Below, in pieces: positions 1 to 5,890 of a DNA stretch of 6,011 nt. The notes under the pieces were generated by a model. That model made no database searches. It had not been told where the DNA came from and saw only the letters and a list, made by a program, of their open reading frames with translations. This stretch comes from an uncultured Collinsella sp. GTDB taxonomy: Bacteria > Actinomycetota > Coriobacteriia > Coriobacteriales > Coriobacteriaceae. The translations under genes and the position numbers were made by a program. The DNA lies in contig USOF01000089.1 in NCBI GenBank assembly GCA_900556285.1, positions 1 through 6,011 on the forward strand, in the 5' to 3' direction. Position 1 is the first letter of the stretch. Each line of letters begins with the position of its first letter.

Positions 1-81
1 GTGCTCTCCGTGCGAGCAGGACTGTAGAGCAGGAAACCTTATATTCCGCCGCCGGGCGGGCGAAACATTTAGAAGATGGAC

Positions 82-744
82 CTAGCACTCCGCTTTCATG
101 GCGTTGTAGCCGATCAGCACGGTCCATACATACGCGCAGGTCTTGGGAATCATGAGCATTCCGATGGCCGGAATAACCTCGGCCCACAGGACCACGGGGA
201 TGTAGAAGCCAAAGCTCAGCACAATGGTGAGCCACATCCAGCGGAAGGCCTCGTCGCCATCTTCCTTCGCACTGCGGTAGAACAGCACGATGACCATCAG
301 GCCCATAATGGCAAACGGAATGTTGCGCAGGATGCCCCACGTAGGCGGGGTCTGGTTGGTGAGCCACTGGTTCTGCGGCAGCATGCACAGCGCGACACGT
401 ATGGCGGCAAGGGCAAAGATCGCCGCGGTCGTCGCGACGTGATTCTTGACCTGATAGCGCTCGCGCCACACGAAGTACAGCAACACGTAGAAGACGGTCA
501 TAGTAATCGAGGTAATCCACTTGCCCAGGCCCAGCTGCACAGCATAAGCGTCAAAGCCGGTCGTGCAAAGTGCCAGTGCGCGAGGCACCAGGTGAAATGA
601 ATCGCCGGCACCCAATACGACCGCCATCCAGCCAAACAGCTGGAACTGACGGTTGCCCTTGCTGCCGCGAATCATACGGACACCGATAGTGATGACCGTC
701 ACCAAGTACACGATGTCAAAAAGCGTTTCGAAAATAGCACGCAT
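82..744 (-). CDS. Seven-helix integral membrane protein of unknown function
   Basis: Encodes 220 residues with an ATG start. The start is fixed by the SD sequence TAAGGAG, 8 bases upstream. The chain is strongly hydrophobic, with about seven predicted membrane helices near residues 4-24, 34-54, 75-93, 103-121, 141-157, 168-188 and 192-212. Short polar loops separate them, and a charged loop (SAKEDGDEAFR, 158-168) lies between helices 5 and 6. Seemingly conserved-looking features are GAGDSFHLVPR (45-55) at the end of helix 2, the aromatic-rich helix 3, and NIPFAIMG (141-148). There is no signal peptide, ATPase or enzyme motif. I recall similar proteins as uncharacterised membrane proteins in Clostridia and Coriobacteria, but know no function. 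Upstream lie an operator-like palindrome and a truncated TetR-like ORF, which suggests it is, or was, under TetR-type control. The reading frame is certain; the role is unknown. Confidence 0.9.
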   Translation of the reverse strand: MRAIFETLFDIVYLVTVITIGVRMIRGSKGNRQFQLFGWMAVVLGAGDSFHLVPRALALCTTGFDAYAVQLGLGKWITSITMTVFYVLLYFVWRERYQVKNHVATTAAIFALAAIRVALCMLPQNQWLTNQTPPTWGILRNIPFAIMGLMVIVLFYRSAKEDGDEAFRWMWLTIVLSFGFYIPVVLWAEVIPAIGMLMIPKTCAYVWTVLIGYNAMKAEC

Positions 745-752
745 ATATATGT

Positions 753-759
753 CTCCTTA
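753..759 (-). promoter_or_regulatory. Ribosome binding site of the membrane protein gene
   Basis: TAAGGAG on the minus strand, 8 bases before the ATG at 744. It sets the start of the seven-helix protein. The stop codon TAA (757-759) of a possible 14-codon leader ORF overlaps this site, so translation of such a leader could affect its use. Confidence 0.8.
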
Positions 760-807
760 TAAGAATGATTGCAAAAGAACGGTTTGGCTTCTTGGCGCCA
801 CGCACCA

Positions 808-814
808 CCTCCTT
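808..814 (-). promoter_or_regulatory. Orphan strong Shine-Dalgarno sequence, possible leader ORF 757-801
   Basis: AAGGAGG on the minus strand is a near-perfect SD, but no recognised gene follows at the normal distance. Six bases downstream a GTG (799-801) opens a 14-codon frame, M-A-P-R-S-Q-T-V-L-L-Q-S-F-L, ending at TAA 757-759 inside the SD of the membrane protein gene. Another GTG at 805, only two bases from the SD, opens a 29-codon frame that ends at 716-718 and overlaps the membrane gene. This could be a leader peptide, a relic of a lost gene start, or chance. Whether it is translated is unknown. Confidence 0.35.
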
Positions 815-817
815 AAC

Positions 818-832
818 GTGAACGCTGTTCAC
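818..832. promoter_or_regulatory. Perfect 15-bp palindrome, candidate TetR-type operator
   Basis: GTGAAC-GCT-GTTCAC is a perfect inverted repeat with a three-base centre. After one mismatch on each side the symmetry continues with AA/TT. Size, spacing and symmetry fit operators bound by dimeric TetR-family repressors. It sits between the terminator of the TetR-like ORF and the membrane protein gene, about 74 bases before that gene's ATG, where a repressor would block its transcription. No convincing -35/-10 pair can be assigned around it, so the exact promoter geometry is unresolved. Confidence 0.55.
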
Positions 833-843
833 TTTCTAACCGT

Positions 844-866
844 AAAAATCCCCGCATTGCGCGGGG
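844..866 (-). terminator. Rho-independent terminator after the TetR-like ORF
   Basis: On the minus strand, stem CCCCGC / GCGGGG with a five-base loop (GCAAT), then ATTTTT. It begins four bases after the TAA stop codon (871-873) of the TetR-like ORF. This supports that stop as a genuine gene end and separates the ORF from the membrane protein gene. Confidence 0.75.
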
Positions 867-870
867 ACCG

Positions 871-1278
871 TTAGTAGAGGGTTCGACACGTGATCTCGAG
901 CACGGCACTCGGATCAAAATCTTGCCGAATCACGGCGGAGAGCATGAGCGAGAACAGGACCTCGGCAAATTGCTCGGCAGTAAACTGATCGGTAAAGGCG
1001 TCCGGGCGCACCCGAGGATCACGCTTGAGCACCACGCAAAGCTGGTCGAGGATATGATGCCAGGCATGATGCATGCGGCGCTTGCCATCCGCAGCGCCTT
1101 GTTGCATGAATCCCATCGAATGGTGCGTAAAGAAGCCAGGGTACGTTTGGCAACCGTTCTCCATCTGGCGATACATCCAGCGGATGCAGGAGAGCGTGTC
1201 TTCCAAGACGGTCTCGTCATCGGGGTGATGGAAAATGTCACCCCAAACGGTTGCCACGGTTGCGCCCACGAGTGTCAA
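871..1278 (-). pseudogene. Probable TetR-family regulator lacking its DNA-binding domain
   Basis: An open frame of up to 135 residues, from TTG at 1278 or GTG at 1269. It resembles the C-terminal ligand-binding and dimerisation half of a TetR-family repressor. It is mostly helical, with a final helix pair (AEQFAEVLFSLMLSAVIR, 101-118, then PSAVLEITCRTLY) typical of TetR C-termini. Full proteins are about 190-200 residues, so the missing part matches the N-terminal helix-turn-helix of about 55-60 residues. The frame cannot be extended: no start codon lies upstream before the in-frame stop at 1390-1392, and that DNA is the flavodoxin gene and its terminator. The TTG lies against the terminator's T-run with no SD. 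The protein has four His pairs (17-18, 52-53, 70-71, 74-75). The terminator just after its stop shows the 3' end is intact. I infer a 5'-truncated regulator; a short ligand-binding protein started at an internal codon is the alternative. The TetR assignment is by general appearance only. Confidence 0.5.
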
Positions 1279-1307
1279 GAAAAAAGCCTCGAGGATTTCG
1301 AGGCTTT
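1279..1307 (-). terminator. Strong rho-independent terminator of the flavodoxin gene
   Basis: On the minus strand, a perfect ten-base stem AAAGCCTCGA / TCGAGGCTTT with loop AATCC, continuing into TTTTTTC. It begins 42 bases after the stop codon of the flavodoxin gene. The stem is symmetric, but the plus strand lacks a T-run after it, so it acts mainly leftwards. It abuts the first possible start codon of the TetR-like ORF. Confidence 0.9.
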
Positions 1308-1349
1308 CACATTTGTATTGTTTTGCACGAAGGATCGCGGACGGCGAAG

Positions 1350-1901
1350 CTACTCTCCCAGTACGGCCTTCTTGGCGGCTGCGGCCATGTTATCCAGATC
1401 TTCCTTGGTGGGATGGTCCTTCGCAGCAATCCAGTTGTCGAGCAGCATCTTAAATCGGACGTTTTCGGGATCTTGCTCGAGCATGGCCTCGTAGCGCTGC
1501 TTGACCGCGGGACCCATCTTGCCCTGGCACATCGCCCAGCCCGCAAGCTCGGCATCCCCAGCCAAATTGGAAGTCACGCGATCAATAATCTGCTGGTAAT
1601 AGCTCTGGTCGGCCCCAAAACCGCAGGTGCCAAACAGGAAGACGCGCTTGCCGTGCAAGGCGGAGAGCAACGCCGCGACCGAAGGCGTGCACGCGCCCTT
1701 GTCGCACCAAAAACCGACGAGCACCGTGTCGGCCGCGCAGGCGCCCTGCGCCTCGAGCGCAACCTGATCTGCATCCGCATCGTCGCTCAACGCCGCGGCA
1801 TGGACAAACTCAACACCCGCAGCCTGCAGAGCGCGCTTGATCGCGCCCGAAACCATCCTGGTATTACCGCTCTTGCTGTTAACCACCAAAGAGCACGTCA
1901 T
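1350..1901 (-). CDS. Flavodoxin-fold protein (Flavodoxin_3 / BilS-type family)
   Basis: Encodes 183 residues from ATG 1901; a GTG at 1907 would add two. GAGG lies 10 bases before the ATG. The N-terminus is a first flavodoxin strand followed by the phosphate-binding loop SKSGNTR (residues 9-15), which should hold FMN phosphate. Other family marks are VGFWCDKG (62-69), FGTCGFGAD (90-98), MCQGKM (124-129) and a C-terminal helix with HPTKEDL. This pattern matches my memory of the flavodoxin family that includes BilS, the partner of bilirubin reductase BilR. Relatives also occur without BilR and no BilR gene is present here, so no symbol is given. The likely role is cytoplasmic electron transfer with bound FMN; the redox partner is unknown. 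Five cysteines are present. It looks monocistronic, with its own candidate promoter and terminator. Confidence 0.85.
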   Translation of the reverse strand: MTCSLVVNSKSGNTRMVSGAIKRALQAAGVEFVHAAALSDDADADQVALEAQGACAADTVLVGFWCDKGACTPSVAALLSALHGKRVFLFGTCGFGADQSYYQQIIDRVTSNLAGDAELAGWAMCQGKMGPAVKQRYEAMLEQDPENVRFKMLLDNWIAAKDHPTKEDLDNMAAAAKKAVLGE

Positions 1902-1937
1902 AGTCACGTTGCCTCGTATCCCCCAAAACTAAAGCCA

Positions 1938-1954
1938 CTAATGCAATTTATTAG
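1938..1954. repeat. Short dyad CTAAT-N7-ATTAG in the flavodoxin leader
   Basis: An inverted repeat with five-base arms and an AT-rich centre, lying just downstream of the predicted -10 box and overlapping the expected transcription start. It could be an operator half-site pair, but five-base arms in AT-rich DNA also arise by chance. Confidence 0.3.
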
Positions 1955-1960
1955 ATGAAT

Positions 1961-1988
1961 ATCTTAGTACTAACGTGACAGATGTAAA
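1961..1988 (-). promoter_or_regulatory. Candidate sigma-70-type promoter of the flavodoxin gene
   Basis: On the minus strand, -35 TTTACA (1983-1988; five of six consensus bases) and -10 TAAGAT (1961-1966; four of six), separated by 16 bases. The expected start of transcription near 1954 gives a leader of about 50 bases. The -35 box lies in the loop of the GACAGA / TCTGTC inverted repeat. Confidence 0.5.
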
Positions 1989-2000
1989 CCACCGTCTGTC
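1977..2000. repeat. Inverted repeat GACAGA-N12-TCTGTC around the flavodoxin -35 box
   Basis: Perfect six-base arms with a 12-base spacer that contains the predicted -35 box. No T-run follows on either strand, so it is not a good terminator. Its position suits a repressor or activator site, but no regulator is identified. Confidence 0.35.
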
Positions 2001-2010
2001 GATTGATTAA

Positions 2011-2040
2011 TTTGCCCCACGGGCTTGCTCACTGGGCAAA
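2011..2040 (-). terminator. Inverted repeat across the exporter stop codon, weak terminator candidate
   Basis: TTTGCCC and GGGCAAA (seven-base arms, 16-base loop) flank the TGA stop at 2029-2031 of the second exporter gene. The following minus-strand bases, TTAATC, are only moderately T-rich, so this is not a convincing intrinsic terminator. It may slow or partly end the exporter transcript before the flavodoxin promoter. Confidence 0.35.
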
Positions 2041-3888
2041 CTGGCTGCGATAGAGTTCGGCGTAGAAGCCGCCTGCCGCTAGCAGCTCGTCGTGCGTGCC
2101 GCGCTCGATAATCTGGCCGTCGCGCATCACCAGAATGCAGTCGGCGTTGCGGATCGTCGACAGGCGGTGCGCCACCACAAAGCTTGTGCGGCCGGCCATA
2201 AGCTCGTCGAACGCCGCCTGCACCTGCAGCTCGGTGCGGGTATCGATGCTCGAGGTCGCCTCGTCCAGCAGCAGAATCGCCGGGTCGGTGAGCATGACGC
2301 GCGCGATGCACAGCAGCTGTTTTTGACCCTGGCTAAACGTGCCGCCGTCCTCGCCGATTACCGTATCGTAGCCGCCTGGCAGCTGCACGATAAACTTGTG
2401 CGCGTGCGCGCGCTTGGCAGCTTCGATAACCTGCTCGCGCGTGGCGTCGGGACAGCCGTAGGCGATGTTTTCCGCCACCGTGCCCTCGAACAGCCAAGTG
2501 TCCTGCAACACCATGCCAAAGGCGCGGCGCAAGCTTGCGCGCGTGTAATCACGCGAGGAACGGCCATCGACCGCAATGCGACCGGCATCGATATCGTAAA
2601 AACGCAGCAGCAAATTGATGAGCGTTGTCTTGCCACAGCCCGTAGGACCGACCAGGGCAAAGCGCATGCCGGGCTTAGCCTCGATGCAGATGTCCTGAAG
2701 CAGCTTGCGGTCGGGCACGTAGCTAAAGTCCACATGCTCAAGGGCGACCTCGCCCTGCGGTGCGGCAAGTTCCACGGCATCTGGCGCGTCGGGCTCCTGC
2801 TCGCGCGCATCGAGCAGCGCAAACATGCGGCGCGCCGAGGCATACGCGGTCTGGATCTGCGTAATGACGTTGGTGACCTCGTTGAACGGCTTGGTGTACT
2901 GGTTGGCATAGGACAGGAAGATCTGCACGCCGCCCACCGTAAGCGCCGCGGGCACGCCCGTGATCACGCCCACGCAGCCGATCACAGCGACCACGGCATA
3001 GATGATGTTATTGATAAAGCGCGTACCGGGGTTGGAGAGCGAACCCATAAACTGCGCGCGCTCGCCCGCGGTGTAGAGCTCGGCATTGAGGGCATCGAAG
3101 CGCTGCTGGGCGTTAGGGCCATAGGCAAAGGCGTCGACAAGCTTTTGCTCGCCTACGTACTCCTCGATATGACCACCGAGCTGCCCTTGAATACGCTGCT
3201 GTGCCGTAAAGCTTTTGTTGGAGAGCTTGGCAATAGCGCCGGCTGCAAAAATGGAAAGCGGCGTGACGAGCACCACCACGAGCGTCATGGTCAGGTTAAT
3301 GGAGAGCATAAACGCGAGCGTGCCCACAATGGTGATGACGCCGGTGAAGAGCTGCGTGAAGCCCTGCAGCAGACCGTCGCCCACCTGGTCGACGTCGTTG
3401 ACCACACGGCTCATAAGGTCGCCGTGAGCATGGCTGTCGATAAAGCTGAGCGGCATGCGGCTGAGCTTGTCGCTCGCCTCCACGCGCATGTCACGCACCG
3501 TTTCGTAGGACAGGCGGTTGACGCAGTAGCCCTGCAGCCACTGGAAGGCCGCAGCTCCCACCACGACGAGCGCGAGTTTGGTAACGAGCGGCAGCAGCGC
3601 ATCGAAGTCCACCTGGCCCGCGGCAACGATCAGGTCGATGCCCTCGCCAATGAGGATGGGTGTGTAGAGCTGCAGGACCACCGAGACGGCGGCACTCACA
3701 AACGACGCCGTAAACGAGATACGATGCGGACGGACGTAGCCCATCAGGCGGCGGGTCACCGCACCCACGGGATAGCGCTCGGGATCGCCGGGCTGGCGCG
3801 GACCGTCGCCCAGGTCGTTGAGGTTATCGTTACCGGACACGTTGGCCGTCATCGTGGCGACCGAACCGGAAGAAGTGTACGGATTCAT
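2029..3888 (-). CDS. ABC exporter half-transporter, catalytically complete subunit
   Basis: Encodes 619 residues: a polar N-terminal extension (about 1-45), an exporter membrane domain with six helices (about 58-85, 98-122, 173-194, 198-220, 290-312, 315-335), and a C-terminal ATPase domain (about 375-619). Visible motifs are A-loop Tyr390, Walker A GPTGCGKT (414-421), Q-loop Gln462, signature FSQGQ (518-522), Walker B ILLLDE with catalytic Glu543, D-loop SSID (546-549) and H-loop His574. Walker A, Walker B and H-loop are intact, but the signature departs from LSGGQ, the usual state of the active partner in heterodimeric exporters such as TM287/288, LmrCD and BmrCD. It should pair with the product of the gene directly upstream in the inner membrane and use ATP to export an unknown substrate. 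The ATG follows the upstream TAA with no gap, so the two are probably translationally coupled. Confidence 0.96.
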   Translation of the reverse strand: MNPYTSSGSVATMTANVSGNDNLNDLGDGPRQPGDPERYPVGAVTRRLMGYVRPHRISFTASFVSAAVSVVLQLYTPILIGEGIDLIVAAGQVDFDALLPLVTKLALVVVGAAAFQWLQGYCVNRLSYETVRDMRVEASDKLSRMPLSFIDSHAHGDLMSRVVNDVDQVGDGLLQGFTQLFTGVITIVGTLAFMLSINLTMTLVVVLVTPLSIFAAGAIAKLSNKSFTAQQRIQGQLGGHIEEYVGEQKLVDAFAYGPNAQQRFDALNAELYTAGERAQFMGSLSNPGTRFINNIIYAVVAVIGCVGVITGVPAALTVGGVQIFLSYANQYTKPFNEVTNVITQIQTAYASARRMFALLDAREQEPDAPDAVELAAPQGEVALEHVDFSYVPDRKLLQDICIEAKPGMRFALVGPTGCGKTTLINLLLRFYDIDAGRIAVDGRSSRDYTRASLRRAFGMVLQDTWLFEGTVAENIAYGCPDATREQVIEAAKRAHAHKFIVQLPGGYDTVIGEDGGTFSQGQKQLLCIARVMLTDPAILLLDEATSSIDTRTELQVQAAFDELMAGRTSFVVAHRLSTIRNADCILVMRDGQIIERGTHDELLAAGGFYAELYRSQFAQ

Positions 3889-5733
3889 TTAGCAGCCCTC
3901 CTTTGCGCAAGTGGATGCCGGGGCAGCCGGGACAGACGCGGGCGTCGCGCTCCCCTGCTGACCCTCGAGCTCCTCGCGGCGCAGCTGCGACTGGCAGATC
4001 TCGCGGTAGAGCTGGCAGGTCGCGTACAGCTCGTCATGCGTGCCCAGGCCCGCAACCGAGCCGTGATCGAGTACGCAGATCATGTCGGCGTCGCGCACGG
4101 TCGAGACGCGCTGGCTTACGATCACCGTCGTGAGCGGCAGCCCGCCCTCGGCGGCACCGCGCACGCTGCGCTCGCGAATAGCGTGACGAAGCGCCGCATC
4201 AGTCTTAAAGTCGAGCGCCGAGGCGGAGTCGTCCATGATCAATATCTGAGGCGAACCCACCAAGGCGCGCGCGATGGTCAGGCGCTGGCGCTGACCGCCG
4301 CTGAAGTTCTTGCCACCCGCCTCGACCGGGGCGTCGAGACCCTGCGGCTTGTTGCGCACGAACTCGCTGGCCTGCGCCATATCGAGCGCCGCCCAGAGCT
4401 CATCGTCGGTCGCCGACTCGTCACGCCAGGTCAGGTTGCTGCGGATGGTGCCGCTCGCCAGCGACGCGCGCTGCGGAACGGTCGCGACCACGTGGCGCAG
4501 TTGGTCGAGCGGCCAAGCGCGCACGTCGGAGCCCATCACGCTCACACTGCCGGTACCCGCATCGTACAGGCGCGGGATGAGCGAGACGAGCGTGGACTTA
4601 CCACTGCCCGTACCGCCAATAATGCCGAGCGTCTTGCCCAGTGGGAGTTCCAGCGTCACATCGTTGACAGCATTGGCCGCGCCGGCGCCAAACGAGAAGC
4701 TCGCATGGCTCAAGCTCAGCGCAGGAACGGGAGCGACATTGCCCGGCTTGGGCAGCGCGACCGGCTGGTTGCCCTCGTCGGTGATGCTCGGCACGCAATT
4801 GAGCACCTCGTTGAGACGCGACGCACTGGCGCTCGCCTTGGTAAAGACCACGACCAGGTTGGCGACATACACGATGGAGGTCAGGGTCTGCGTCATGTAG
4901 TTGACGAACGCCATGACCTGGCCCTGCGTGAGCTCGCCCACGTTGACCTGAATGCCGCCCACCCACAGGATGGCGCACACGCCCAGGTTCATCACCAGAA
5001 ACGTTACGGGGTTAAGGATCGACGAGAGCTTGCCCACCGCAATTGCGACACACGCCTGGCCATCGGCCGCCTGGGCAAAACGCTCACACTCGTGACCCTC
5101 GCGCACAAACGCCCGGACCACGCGGGCGCCCGAAAGACCCTCGCGGCAAATAAGCGCGATGCGATCGAGCTTTGCCTGCAGCTGCTTGTAGTACGGGATG
5201 CAGCGCGCCATGACAAACCAAAACACCAGGCCGATAGCGGGCGTGCAAATCAAAAAGATCATGCCGAGCTTAAGGTCGATGGCAAGGGCCGCGACCATGG
5301 AGCCCACCGCCAGGAAAGGCCAGCGGATGAGCATACGCACGCCCAGCGCCACGGCGAGCTGCACCTGGTTGACGTCGTTGGTAATGCGCGTGATGAGCGA
5401 CGGCGTGCCAAAGCGATCGAGCTCAGCATAGCTCAGCTTGTTGATGTGCTGGTAGAGCGCACCGCGAATGTCGGTGCCCATGCCCTGCGAGGTCAGCGCC
5501 GCCATCTTTTGGCAGACGAGCGTAAACGAGATGCCGATCACGGCCATGGCGGCAAGCAATATACCGTAGTGGACGACAGCGTTCACATCGTGCACGCCGA
5601 TGCCCCTATCAATCATCTGGGCAATCACCAGCGGCGTAAGCAGGTCAAAGATTACTTCGATCAACTTGCACGCAGGACCAATCACCATATACCGGCGAAA
5701 CTTACCACCAAAACGCCTGAGCAGCTCAATCAT
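3889..5733 (-). CDS. ABC exporter half-transporter, degenerate-site subunit
   Basis: Encodes 614 residues from ATG 5733. A TTG at 5766 would add 11 highly charged residues, but the ATG has SD AGGGAG nine bases upstream and a normal exporter N-terminus, so I prefer it. Six membrane helices lie near 18-41, 55-77, 130-153, 156-177, 240-262 and 273-297; the ATPase domain is about 335-585. Motifs are Walker A GGTGSGKS (373-380), Q-loop Gln421 and a canonical signature FSGGQ (477-481). Walker B ILIMDD has Asp502 where the catalytic Glu should be, and the H-loop His is replaced by Gln541 (VSQRVS). These substitutions mark the degenerate-site subunit of heterodimeric exporters. Its signature should complete the active site of the partner encoded immediately downstream. 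The last 25 or so residues are an Ala/Pro/Ser-rich tail ending in Cys609 and Cys614. The exported substrate cannot be told from sequence. Confidence 0.95.
   Translation of the reverse strand: MIELLRRFGGKFRRYMVIGPACKLIEVIFDLLTPLVIAQMIDRGIGVHDVNAVVHYGILLAAMAVIGISFTLVCQKMAALTSQGMGTDIRGALYQHINKLSYAELDRFGTPSLITRITNDVNQVQLAVALGVRMLIRWPFLAVGSMVAALAIDLKLGMIFLICTPAIGLVFWFVMARCIPYYKQLQAKLDRIALICREGLSGARVVRAFVREGHECERFAQAADGQACVAIAVGKLSSILNPVTFLVMNLGVCAILWVGGIQVNVGELTQGQVMAFVNYMTQTLTSIVYVANLVVVFTKASASASRLNEVLNCVPSITDEGNQPVALPKPGNVAPVPALSLSHASFSFGAGAANAVNDVTLELPLGKTLGIIGGTGSGKSTLVSLIPRLYDAGTGSVSVMGSDVRAWPLDQLRHVVATVPQRASLASGTIRSNLTWRDESATDDELWAALDMAQASEFVRNKPQGLDAPVEAGGKNFSGGQRQRLTIARALVGSPQILIMDDSASALDFKTDAALRHAIRERSVRGAAEGGLPLTTVIVSQRVSTVRDADMICVLDHGSVAGLGTHDELYATCQLYREICQSQLRREELEGQQGSATPASVPAAPASTCAKEGC
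3896..3903 (-). promoter_or_regulatory. Ribosome binding site of the second exporter gene
   Basis: AAGGAGGG on the minus strand, within the last codons of the first exporter gene and seven bases before the ATG at 3888. It confirms that start and allows independent as well as coupled translation of the second subunit. Confidence 0.85.
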
Positions 5734-5742
5734 GTATAGGCG

Positions 5743-5748
5743 CTCCCT
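5743..5748 (-). promoter_or_regulatory. Ribosome binding site that decides the start of the first exporter gene
   Basis: AGGGAG on the minus strand, nine bases before ATG 5733. No comparable sequence stands in front of the in-frame TTG at 5766, so the ATG is the better start. Confidence 0.65.
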
Positions 5749-5777
5749 ATCATCATCTCTCTTCAATCTGATTCATG

Positions 5778-5806
5778 ATAGTACGGAGAGCCCTGAAGAT
5801 ACGTAA
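5778..5806 (-). promoter_or_regulatory. Weak promoter candidate for the exporter operon
   Basis: On the minus strand, TACTAT (5778-5783) is a reasonable -10 box, but the sequence 17 bases upstream, TTACGT (5801-5806), is a poor -35 box. Transcription would start near 5770, about 35-40 bases before the ATG. A promoter is expected here because a possible terminator lies just upstream, but this choice is tentative. Confidence 0.25.
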
Positions 5807-5840
5807 GCAACTCGTTACAGAAGAATCTTGGATGGTGGTA

Positions 5841-5861
5841 AAAACCGTCACTGTTTTGACG
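5841..5861 (-). terminator. Possible weak terminator upstream of the exporter operon
   Basis: On the minus strand, stem CGTCA / TGACG with loop AAACAG, followed by GTTTTTACC. The stem is only five pairs, but the T-run is placed correctly and it lies 30 bases beyond the stop codon of the partial ORF at the right edge. The same 16-bp dyad (5846-5861) could instead be a regulator site. Confidence 0.35.
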
Positions 5862-5890
5862 CAGTCAGCGAGCGACATAACGCCAGGGAT

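Noticed and set aside
76..600. Plus-strand frame of 174 codons opposite the membrane protein gene
   Set aside because: Composition is His/Gln/Arg-rich and domainless; the minus frame has clear membrane helices and a good SD.
1273..1278. Consensus -35 hexamer TTGACA on the minus strand at the start of the TetR-like ORF
   Set aside because: No acceptable -10 box lies 16-18 bases downstream, and the hexamer directly follows a terminator T-run, so it is probably coincidental.
922..1494. Plus-strand frame of 190 codons across the TetR-like ORF, the terminator and part of the flavodoxin gene
   Set aside because: It runs through an intrinsic terminator hairpin and two genes of the opposite strand, with no recognisable domain and no SD support.
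1251..1958. Plus-strand frame of 235 codons opposite the flavodoxin gene
   Set aside because: It covers the terminator, the whole flavodoxin gene and its promoter in antisense; low-complexity Arg/Ala-rich translation without motifs.
2092..5739. A 1215-codon plus-strand open frame opposite both exporter genes
   Set aside because: It is the mirror of two high-GC genes, where stop codons are rare on the complementary strand. The translation is rich in His, Arg, Ala and Gln without domains, while the minus-strand frames carry complete ABC motifs. It would also have to span the junction of two unrelated genes.
5734..5766. TTG start at 5766 for the first exporter gene
   Set aside because: It would add 11 charged residues with no SD in front, whereas ATG 5733 has AGGGAG at nine bases and begins in register with other exporters.
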